A DNA stretch of 15,712 nucleotides from JAMBLL01 sp964460075 (GTDB taxonomy: Bacteria > Actinomycetota > Acidimicrobiia > Spongiisociales > UBA5794): the NCBI GenBank assembly GCA_964460075.1, contig CAYWPC010000039.1:1-15712 (forward strand), in the 5' to 3' direction. The notes beneath the pieces are model-generated. The model did no database searches. It was not told the origin of the DNA and saw only the letters and a list, made by a program, of their open reading frames with translations. Positions 1-5,419 of this stretch are shown one piece after another. The translations under genes and the position numbers were made by a program. Each line of letters begins with the position of its first letter. Position 1 is the stretch's first letter.

Positions 1-203
1 TCCCATTCGTGACATGGCTCGAACCAGTCCCCGACTACGTCATCGGCCTGGTTCTCGTGGCCATAGCCGCTGCGGCTGTCGTCATCTCTGGCCGCCGCAG
101 AAGATTGACAACACAAGACACAGAATCTCCCGATAGGAGCTGCCATGACGGGCAACAAGAAGAAGCAGGCGACGACTCCGTCGCGACCACACCCAAAGAT
201 TGA
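1..203 (+). CDS. CcdA/DsbD-like membrane protein, C-terminal fragment (copy 1, cut by window start)
   Basis: Open from the window edge (reading frame starts at base 3) to the TGA at 201-203. It encodes the end of a membrane protein: a short amphipathic stretch (TWLEPVPDYV), one last membrane helix (VIGLVLVAIAAAAVVI), a basic stop-transfer GRRRR and a polar tail. It matches residues from about 251 onward of the complete paralogue at 1106-2050, and the first 55 bases are identical to 1854-1908. About 250 N-terminal residues, including any cysteine pairs, lie outside the window. Its last 59 bases overlap the following redoxin gene in another frame, the same arrangement as in the second copy, so the two genes are probably co-translated. 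By homology it is a polytopic thiol-electron carrier. The identity as the paralogue's C-terminus is firm; the function is inferred. Confidence 0.85.
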   Translation, partial: PFVTWLEPVPDYVIGLVLVAIAAAAVVISGRRRRLTTQDTESPDRSCHDGQQEEAGDDSVATTPKD

Positions 204-756
204 CTCTGACAAGGGCCAGGGAGCCAAGAGTTGGGCATGGGCAGCGATCGCCGTCCCTGTCGTCGGACTCCTCATCGTTGCGGTGCTGGGTGCTTTCGAT
301 GGCGCCACCGACAACGGCAGTAACGTGAACTCCGCAGCACCCGCGTTCGATCTGCCGACCACTGCGGGGTCTCAAGTGAGCCTCGACGGCGTTCTCGCCG
401 ACGGACCAGCGTTGCTCTATTTCGCCATGGGCGTCGGATGTGACATCTGCTTCTATCAGATCCCGGAGGTCGACCAGGCACTTGCCGACAAAGGCATAAC
501 ACTGGTGCCGATCATGGTCGAGCCTGGCCCGGTCATCGCAGCGGAGGCACAGCGGCTTGGGGTCACAACCCCCATCCTCATCGACAGCGACCTCTCCGTG
601 TCGAAGTCCTATGACATGATCGGGATCTATGGTCACCGCAACACACCGACCCACAGCTTTGCGCTCGTGGATCAAGATGGCCAGATCACGTGGAGACAGG
701 ACTACCCGGACGTGTTCGTCCCTCTCGAGCGCCTACTCGCAGACCTCGGTCTCTGA
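145..756 (+). CDS. Membrane-anchored thioredoxin-fold redoxin (TlpA/AhpC-TSA type), copy 1
   Basis: 203 residues. ATG at 145 is preceded by an AGGAGC ribosome site. A basic N-terminus (MTGNKKKQ) and one membrane helix (about 30-50) make it a signal anchor, putting the C-terminal domain outside the membrane. The domain (about 64-203) has the redoxin layout: APAFDLPTTAG opening strand, then LLYFAMGVGCDICF with the redox pair C99-x-x-C102, TPILID, and a Pro-containing THSFALVD segment near the likely cis-Pro loop. Family knowledge: such proteins reduce disulfides or peroxides outside the membrane and receive electrons from a CcdA/DsbD-type partner. Here the partner is the overlapping upstream gene (59-bp overlap). 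The CDIC pair differs from the CDGC of copy 2, which could shift redox potential or substrate. It could instead be a peroxidase-like scavenger; the substrate cannot be told from sequence. Confidence 0.88.
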   Translation: MTGNKKKQATTPSRPHPKIDSDKGQGAKSWAWAAIAVPVVGLLIVAVLGAFDGATDNGSNVNSAAPAFDLPTTAGSQVSLDGVLADGPALLYFAMGVGCDICFYQIPEVDQALADKGITLVPIMVEPGPVIAAEAQRLGVTTPILIDSDLSVSKSYDMIGIYGHRNTPTHSFALVDQDGQITWRQDYPDVFVPLERLLADLGL

Positions 757-1105
757 ACTGAACCTGACAGGGGGCCTCACATGGAGGACCTTGCTCTCCG
801 AGAGTCGTTGACTATCGGTGGCGTTTGCGTCCACGCAACCCCGATGAGGCACCCCGAAGCAGGAACTCGATCGACGCACAATTACTGAGCTGCGGGATTG
901 GTAATTACGTCGAGCCACAGGTACCTTCCAGACAGGCAGTTGATTCCCGAAAGGGCAACGACTCTTACGGGGACGATCAGAGTTCGGTTTGGAGGAATCG
1001 ATGCCAAAAGGCGAAGCGCCATGCGACTCGAACCTAGCCGCCGGTCGGCACGTTGGGGTGTCGTGATGAGGAGCGCCTTGTCCGCGTTTAGGGAAGGTTG
1101 CTGAC
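757..1105. other. 349-bp intergenic region between the two CcdA-redoxin modules
   Basis: I recognise no gene here; the short open frames on both strands lack ribosome sites and family features. It presumably carries the end of module 1 and the promoter of module 2. Visible structure: a CTCT/AGAG dyad (794-804), a tight inverted repeat TTGCGT-cc-ACGCAA (825-838), and a spaced dyad AATTAC-N15-GTAATT (880-906) whose half-sites are 21 bp apart, about two helix turns. No convincing -35/-10 pair and no hairpin with a T-tract were found. The separation implies that module 2 has its own promoter rather than simple read-through, but this is inference. Confidence 0.5.
880..906. promoter_or_regulatory. 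Candidate operator dyad AATTAC-N15-GTAATT
   Basis: A perfect 6-bp inverted repeat with half-sites at 880-885 and 901-906, centre-to-centre 21 bp, in the gap upstream of the second CcdA-redoxin module. The spacing places both half-sites on one helix face, as expected for a dimeric repressor or activator. The AT-rich half-sites stand out from the GC-rich surroundings. No binding protein is suggested by the sequence, and short dyads occur by chance. Confidence 0.25.
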
Positions 1106-2050
1106 GTGGAGGGCCTATTCCTCGGTGGTTCCCTGCTCGCCGCGTTCCTCGCAGGATCCGTTGCGCTGTTTGCACCGTGCTGCATCGTCGTGCTCTTCCC
1201 CGCCTATCTCGCAGCAGCGGTCCGAAACAGCAAGTGGCGACTGGTACCGCTCACCTTGATCTACGCCGCGGGGATCGCGGTTGTACTCGTCCCTGTGACC
1301 CTCGGACTCGGAATCCTCACCCGTGGCCTTCTCAAGTATCACGGCGCGACATACGTCGTCGGAGGATTGCTCATGTTGGTCCTTGCAGGACTTGCACTCT
1401 CCGGTCGGGGCTGGACCCTGCCAATCATGCGAGGATCGCCAGACATCCAACGAACCGACACCGGCGGCGTGTTCGCTCTCGGCGTCTTCTCAGGTGCCGC
1501 ATCGGCGTGCTGCGCACCCGTACTTGCAGGAGTACTCACCCTCTCGGCCGTAGCACCGAGCCTCATCCAGGGCGTCGGCATCGGACTGGCATACGTCTTT
1601 GGCATGGTGTTCCCCCTCGTCATACTCGCTCTGACTTGGGACCGATTCGGTGCCAAGTTCCGCGACAAGATGCAGACCAAGGACAGACACATCCGATTCG
1701 CCGGGCGCACGCTTGGCGTAACGACACTCGATCTCGTAGCTGCCGGAATGTTCGGGCTGATGGGGATCGCCCTCATGGTCGTCGGTGTAACGGGTGCAAC
1801 GCTTGCTCCCACCGCCCAGGTCGCCGTAGGAGTCTGGCTCCAGGAGCGCCTCCTCCCATTCGTGACATGGCTCGAACCAGTCCCCGACTACGTCATCGGC
1901 CTGGTTCTTGTCGCCATAGCCGTATTCGCTGTCGTCATCTCGGGACGGCGGCGCAGACTCGACACAGATGATGAACACTCGTTAGATCGGAGTTGCCATG
2001 ACCAAGATCAAGAAGCCGCCGAGTCGCTCGGCCACACCGACCAGAAATAG
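1106..2050 (+). CDS. CcdA/DsbD-like polytopic membrane protein with two vicinal cysteine pairs (copy 2)
   Basis: 314 residues. GTG start at 1106 with GGGAAGG ribosome site at 1091-1097. About seven hydrophobic helices can be seen (roughly 8-35, 48-70, 82-100, 120-150, 155-178, 208-232, 260-280), ending in a basic GRRRR and a polar tail. The layout fits the CcdA/DsbD transmembrane family, which carries electrons across the membrane through one cysteine in helix 1 and one in helix 4. Here both places hold vicinal pairs followed by proline: FAPCCIVVLFP (C25, C26) and SACCAPVLAG (C135, C136). Its 3' end overlaps the downstream redoxin gene by 53 bp, so the redoxin is the likely electron acceptor. 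The doubled cysteines also recall soft-metal carriers such as MerT, so metal transport is a less likely alternative. Membership of the family is well supported; substrate and direction are not. Confidence 0.82.
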   Translation: MEGLFLGGSLLAAFLAGSVALFAPCCIVVLFPAYLAAAVRNSKWRLVPLTLIYAAGIAVVLVPVTLGLGILTRGLLKYHGATYVVGGLLMLVLAGLALSGRGWTLPIMRGSPDIQRTDTGGVFALGVFSGAASACCAPVLAGVLTLSAVAPSLIQGVGIGLAYVFGMVFPLVILALTWDRFGAKFRDKMQTKDRHIRFAGRTLGVTTLDLVAAGMFGLMGIALMVVGVTGATLAPTAQVAVGVWLQERLLPFVTWLEPVPDYVIGLVLVAIAVFAVVISGRRRRLDTDDEHSLDRSCHDQDQEAAESLGHTDQK

Positions 2051-2606
2051 TGCCGGCGGCCGACAGCGACCATCCTGGTGGAGTTGGATGGCTATCGCCC
2101 TCCCGGTAGCCGCCCTGATCGCTGTCATGGTCCTTGGTGGCGGCGACGACACCAGCGGCACCGCAAGAGTGGGATCACCCGCTCCGGAGTTCTCCCTTCC
2201 AGCAACGGATGGCAGCACCCAAACCCTTGAGGCCGTGCTCGCTAACAGTGAAGCGTTGCTCTATTTCTCCATGGGCCCAGGATGTGACGGCTGCTTCCAC
2301 CAGATCCCAGAGGTCGAGCAGGCGCTCGCAGACATGGGCATCACACTCGTCCCAGTTATGGTCGACCCCGCCCCTCGGGTCTTGGCCGAGGCCCAGAGAT
2401 TCCAAATATCGACACCGATCCTGATCGATACCGATCGATCAGTCTCTGAGGCGTACGGCATGATCGGCATCTATGGGCACCAGAATCGTCCAAGTCACAG
2501 CTTCGCCCTCGTGGATCGCCAGGGCCAGATCGCGTGGATCCAGCATTACGCCGAGATGTTCGTCCCACTCGAGCGCCTGCTCGCAGACCTCGGTGATCTC
2601 GCGTGA
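1998..2606 (+). CDS. Membrane-anchored thioredoxin-fold redoxin (TlpA/AhpC-TSA type), copy 2
   Basis: 202 residues; ATG at 1998 preceded by GATCGGAG, inside the end of the CcdA-like gene (53-bp overlap). Basic N-terminus, one membrane helix (about 28-48), a short GGGDDTSG linker, then a redoxin domain (about 58-202) with redox pair C96-x-x-C99 in GPGCDGCFHQIPE, TPILID, and RPSHSFALVD near the likely cis-Pro loop. It is a clear paralogue of the 145-756 product: the catalytic half and the C-terminus (FVPLERLLADLG) are nearly the same, while the cytoplasmic N-terminal tail and the CDGC versus CDIC dipeptide differ. It probably takes electrons from the upstream membrane protein and reduces an extracytoplasmic disulfide, apocytochrome or peroxide. 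It ends 68 bp before the convergent kinase gene. Confidence 0.88.
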   Translation: MTKIKKPPSRSATPTRNSAGGRQRPSWWSWMAIALPVAALIAVMVLGGGDDTSGTARVGSPAPEFSLPATDGSTQTLEAVLANSEALLYFSMGPGCDGCFHQIPEVEQALADMGITLVPVMVDPAPRVLAEAQRFQISTPILIDTDRSVSEAYGMIGIYGHQNRPSHSFALVDRQGQIAWIQHYAEMFVPLERLLADLGDLA

Positions 2607-2674
2607 CCGAACGCGGATCTCTTCAGACTGTGTAGGTCTCCTGGCGAGTCGTGCAACGCGAGGACAGAATGGCT

Positions 2675-3781
2675 TCAACGCGCCATTGGCAGCGACACCA
2701 CGAAGCTCGACCCGGTGCCTGGTCCCTCCGAATACACGGCAATGGTCCCGCCATGCCGACGAACGAGGCTACGGGCAACCGTGAGACCGATGCCGGTTCC
2801 GCCAGGAAGACTCGGATCAACGCGATGAAAGCGATCGAAAACCCTGGCGAGATCCTCCCGAGCAAGACCCTTCCCGCTGTCGGTCACGGTCACCACTGCG
2901 TCGGTACGCTCAGACTGGGCACTGACCGCCACTTCCCCACCCGAACTCGTGTAGGTAATAGCATTCCCGAGGATATTCGTAAATACCTGGGTCAGGCGAT
3001 CCCTGTCCCCAAGAACTGGCAGGCGAACGGCACCTTCGACACGGAATGTGATGTCCTTCTCTACGAACAGTGGTCGGAGAGCAGTAGCGGCCTCGATTGC
3101 GACCTCACCCAGATCGATGCGGTTCATCTCTAAATCGAGCTCACCCTCTTCTGCACGAGACAGAACGCTCAGATCGGTTGCGAGGCGCCTCAAGCGGGCA
3201 GCCTCTCGCGCTGTTGCACCAAATACCTCTTCCGTCGGCTCGAACACGCCGTCGAGCAGCCCCTCCATGTACCCTTCGATCGTCGTAAGCGGAGTGCGAA
3301 GCTCGTGAGCTACCTCGTTGATGAGCCTGAGTCTGCGGTCCTCGGTCGTCTCGAGCGACGCAGCGAGCGTGTTGATGTCCTCGGCAAGGGTGGCTAGCTC
3401 TGCCTCGCGTGGTACAGGAACGCGTTCCCGATATTCCCCTAAGGCCAGGCGGCGAGCAGCATCACTCATTCGCTCAATGGGCTCAGCAATTCTCCGAGCG
3501 GCGATGACACTTGCCACGACGGCCGTGACCGCACTGGCTGCGAGCGCAACGATGAGTGCGGACAAGAAGGACTCTGTCAACGAATTCTCGAGTCGCCCCA
3601 TTGTGGAACCACTGCTGGCGCCCATCATGTCGCTACCGAAGCCCATATCGGCCACATGATCGATGAAAAACCTCTGCGTGAGCGGACCCGCCGTGAGAAC
3701 GATGGTGAGAACTCCAACGAACACGGCTGCGAGATGTGAGAGGATCAGGCGCCCACGCAACGTCCTGAGCGTCCGCCTCAT
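2675..3781 (-). CDS. HAMP-domain sensor histidine kinase with short Met-rich sensor loop
   Basis: 368 residues; its ATG overlaps the regulator's stop by 4 bp (ATGA), so the pair is translationally coupled. Helix 1 (about 12-34), an extracytoplasmic loop of only about 35 residues, helix 2 (about 72-95), HAMP (about 95-147), HisKA with phospho-acceptor H159 in NEVAHELRTPL, then the ATPase domain with N-box N273, G1 DSGKG (301-305), F-box FDRFHR and G2 GGTGIGL (327-333). All catalytic motifs are intact. The sensor loop is too small for a folded ligand domain and contains several methionines (DMGFGSDMM, STMG), which could bind Cu(I)/Ag(I); this is inference, helped by the Met/His-rich exported protein encoded just upstream. 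It would phosphorylate the neighbouring regulator. Confidence 0.93.
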   Translation of the reverse strand: MRRTLRTLRGRLILSHLAAVFVGVLTIVLTAGPLTQRFFIDHVADMGFGSDMMGASSGSTMGRLENSLTESFLSALIVALAASAVTAVVASVIAARRIAEPIERMSDAARRLALGEYRERVPVPREAELATLAEDINTLAASLETTEDRRLRLINEVAHELRTPLTTIEGYMEGLLDGVFEPTEEVFGATAREAARLRRLATDLSVLSRAEEGELDLEMNRIDLGEVAIEAATALRPLFVEKDITFRVEGAVRLPVLGDRDRLTQVFTNILGNAITYTSSGGEVAVSAQSERTDAVVTVTDSGKGLAREDLARVFDRFHRVDPSLPGGTGIGLTVARSLVRRHGGTIAVYSEGPGTGSSFVVSLPMAR

Positions 3782-4470
3782 CGTGGCTCCGCAACGAACT
3801 TATAGCCAACGCTACGCACCGTTGCGATGTAGCGCTGATCAGACGGATCGTCGCGCAGTGCTCTCCTGAGATTCGAAATGTGCACATCCACGACCCTGTC
3901 GACGCCGACAAAGTCCCAACCCCACACCCGCTCCATGAGAAACTCCCTCGTCATGACATGGCCGGGAGCCGACGCCAGCGCGACGAGGAGATCGAACTCC
4001 AGAGCTGTGAGATCGATCAGGTGCCCATCAAGGTCCACCTCCCGACGGAGGACATCGACGGTCAACCCATCAAACCGAAGCAGCTGATCACCGTCGACGT
4101 CAGGTCGTCCTCGCCGAAGAACAGCCTTGATCCGGGCAACGAGTTCCCTGGGGCTGAACGGCTTCGTAACGTAGTCATCGGCTCCGACGGTGAGTCCGAC
4201 GACTCTGTCGATCTCCTCTGCCCTAGCAGTGAGCATGATCACAGGAACGGACGAAGACACACGCAGCTCGCGTAGCACCTCGAATCCGTCCAACTCCGGC
4301 ATACCGACGTCGAGGAGCACCAAGTCAGGCTCATCACGGCGCGCCAGGCGCAACGCCGCTGCACCATCCGTCGCTTCGATGACATCGAAGCCCTCGGAGG
4401 TGAGGTATTGCACGAGCATGTCACGCAACGCCGCCTCATCATCGGCGAGCAGGATCCGGGGTTGTGGCAT
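3778..4470 (-). CDS. OmpR/PhoB-family response regulator
   Basis: 230 residues from ATG at 4470, chosen because a GAGGG ribosome site lies 5 nt upstream. A GTG at 4482 would add four residues but has no such site. Receiver domain: acidic pocket D10/D11 (LLADDE), phospho-acceptor D54 (LLDVGMPELDG), T81 and K103 (VTKPF). The C-terminal winged helix (about 133-226) ends in TVRSVGYKFV, typical of OmpR/PhoB DNA-binding domains. It is encoded with the kinase at 2675-3781 (4-bp overlap) and probably controls nearby genes, the SHOCT/Met-rich pair upstream being the obvious candidate. A terminator at 4496-4529 separates it from that pair, so it relies on read-through or on a weak promoter overlapping the hairpin. 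Confidence 0.93.
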   Translation of the reverse strand: MPQPRILLADDEAALRDMLVQYLTSEGFDVIEATDGAAALRLARRDEPDLVLLDVGMPELDGFEVLRELRVSSSVPVIMLTARAEEIDRVVGLTVGADDYVTKPFSPRELVARIKAVLRRGRPDVDGDQLLRFDGLTVDVLRREVDLDGHLIDLTALEFDLLVALASAPGHVMTREFLMERVWGWDFVGVDRVVDVHISNLRRALRDDPSDQRYIATVRSVGYKFVAEPR

Positions 4471-4495
4471 CGTGTCCCTCACAAGAGTCGATCCG

Positions 4496-4529
4496 AAAAA
4501 AATGGTAGCGGGGACCCGATGGTCCCCGC
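4496..4529 (-). terminator. Intrinsic (Rho-independent) terminator
   Basis: Perfect 9-bp GC-rich stem GCGGGGACC/GGTCCCCGC (4508-4516 with 4521-4529), 4-nt loop CGAT, followed on the minus strand by a 5-nt spacer and seven T (complement of the A run at 4496-4502). It stands 21 bp after the Met/His-rich gene and 26 bp before the regulator's ATG, so it should end or attenuate the SHOCT/Met-rich transcript and set different expression levels for the two gene pairs. Confidence 0.75.
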
Positions 4530-4550
4530 CACGATCAGCATCGAGAGTGG

Positions 4551-4844
4551 TCAGCCGTGCATCCCGCCCCTGGCAACACCTGCGTCGGATCTTCCCATGT
4601 CGAAGCTGAAGGACTCCATGTGGTTCACCATGTCGGGAAACTCGTCACCGAGAACATCCTGCATGTGCCCAACCATCTCCTGCCACGCGTCGCCCATCTC
4701 GACCTCCATCTCAGACCAATGGTCGGCTTGCGTTCCTTCCAAGGCAGGCGATGTTCCAGCCACGCTCTGGGACGCAACGGCGAAGGCGGATCCAACGACA
4801 ACTGCGACCACGATCGTGCCCGCAACAATGAGCTTTCTCCACAT
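4551..4844 (-). CDS. Small exported Met/His-rich protein (putative copper binding)
   Basis: 97 residues; ATG at 4844 shares one base with the SHOCT gene's stop (TGATG) and has GGAGG 8 bp upstream. Signal peptide: MWRK, a hydrophobic core (about 5-22), cleavage likely after AFA or AVA (22-24). The mature part of about 73 residues is acidic and carries 8 Met and 4 His, several adjacent: GHM, NHM and a terminal GGMHG. There are no cysteines. I recognise no family. Met/His clusters of this kind in exported proteins commonly bind Cu(I)/Ag(I), so a periplasmic-side metal chaperone or sponge is a reasonable guess, supported by the coupled SHOCT protein and the Met-rich kinase loop. The even spacing of Met could also mark an amphipathic helix with no metal role. 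Confidence 0.75.
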   Translation of the reverse strand: MWRKLIVAGTIVVAVVVGSAFAVASQSVAGTSPALEGTQADHWSEMEVEMGDAWQEMVGHMQDVLGDEFPDMVNHMESFSFDMGRSDAGVARGGMHG

Positions 4845-5062
4845 CAGATGCCTCCTTCGATGATCGACTTACGTGTGCGATACTCCTCTGCGTCGATCTC
4901 GCCACGGGCGAAACGGTCCGAAAGCACCTCAAGCGCCCTCGACTCACTCGGCCTCGAGCGCTCCGGGCGAATCGCTGTGACGATCAGCCACACGAACAAC
5001 CCGAAGATCGCGAACATGAATAGCCCTCCAACCGGTGCCCACCAGCCATATCCGTACATCAT
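4844..5062 (-). CDS. Small single-pass membrane protein with C-terminal SHOCT domain
   Basis: 72 residues from ATG at 5062, chosen because AAAGGAG lies 7 nt upstream; the frame extends to 5110 without a ribosome site. N-terminus MMYGYGWWAPVG, one membrane helix (about 11-31), basic RPERSR, then a SHOCT domain (about 43-70: ALEVLSDRFARGEIDAEEY and RKSIIEGG). SHOCT is a short helical module found at the ends of many bacterial membrane proteins, thought to mediate oligomerisation; no enzymatic role is known. Small proteins with an aromatic/Met N-terminus and SHOCT tail are common beside metal-resistance and two-component genes. It is coupled to the downstream exported Met/His-rich protein by a 1-bp overlap, so the two are probably made together and may act as partners. 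Confidence 0.85.
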   Translation of the reverse strand: MMYGYGWWAPVGGLFMFAIFGLFVWLIVTAIRPERSRPSESRALEVLSDRFARGEIDAEEYRTRKSIIEGGI

Positions 5063-5220
5063 GTCGATACTCCTTTCAGCGTATCTGCCTCTGCTTCCTC
5101 CCAAAGTCAATCAGATGAACGTCAAGCCTGTACGAGCTGCTTCGTAAAGCTTGTGTAACGAACACACGGCGTCGGCGTTGGCGACATCAGGCGTGACCAC
5201 ACGTGCCTTCGGAGCAGTAG

Positions 5221-5253
5221 GTGCACCACACAACGTACTCATCCGTGCACCAC
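5221..5253. promoter_or_regulatory. Direct repeat GTGCACCAC x2 upstream of the ABC binding-protein gene
   Basis: Two perfect 9-bp copies (5221-5229 and 5245-5253), 24 bp apart start to start, each containing the palindrome GTGCAC. They lie 17 bp upstream of the candidate -35 box at 5270. The position suits an activator or repressor of the transporter operon. No known consensus is recognised, so the assignment is tentative. Confidence 0.3.
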
Positions 5254-5269
5254 CTGTGACCCCGACCGT

Positions 5270-5297
5270 TTGCGGAGGTGACGCTCGCTGGTAGGCT
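5270..5297 (+). promoter_or_regulatory. Candidate promoter of the ABC importer operon
   Basis: TTGCGG (5270-5275), 16-bp spacer, TAGGCT (5292-5297): a plausible housekeeping-sigma promoter for an actinomycete. It would give a leader of about 115 nt before the ATG at 5420. The match is moderate, and other hexamer pairs are possible in this region. Confidence 0.3.
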
Positions 5298-5419
5298 CAC
5301 TCGATAGCACTCTCGCTCTGCTTGATGCCTACGTGCCCCAACGTTCCGCGAACAGGCAGCGAGATGCATACCCAACACATCGATGGACTGAGGCTGCAAG
5401 GCCTCGAGGAGGAAACCCG

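Larger units (their letters stand above)
5063..5419. other. 357-bp divergent intergenic region (SHOCT operon / ABC binding protein)
   Basis: It holds no gene that I can support and must contain two divergent promoters. Toward the minus strand: the SHOCT ribosome site (5070-5076) and TTGAC-like blocks near 5095-5125 without a good -10. Toward the plus strand: TTGCGG-N16-TAGGCT (5270-5297) and the strong GAGGAGGAAA ribosome site (5405-5414). Also visible: AAGCYTGT direct repeats 23 bp apart (5124 and 5147), a TGTGT-aacga-ACACA dyad (5152-5166), and a 9-bp direct repeat GTGCACCAC at 5221 and 5245. These may be operators; none matches a regulator that I can name. Confidence 0.5.

Noticed and set aside
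898..1104. Basic 68-residue open frame ending just before the CcdA-like gene
   Set aside because: TTG start without a ribosome site and no recognisable domain; a possible integrase remnant was considered but no motif supports it.
1..2606. Mercury-resistance (mer) operon
   Set aside because: The vicinal cysteines recall MerT, but helix number and partner redoxins fit CcdA/DsbD better, and no merA, merP or merR is present.
5063..5110. Upstream start for the SHOCT protein
   Set aside because: No ribosome site, whereas AAAGGAG precedes the ATG at 5062 by 7 nt.
5333..5419. Upstream start for the ABC binding protein
   Set aside because: It would put 29 polar residues before a textbook lipoprotein signal peptide; the ATG at 5420 has a strong ribosome site.
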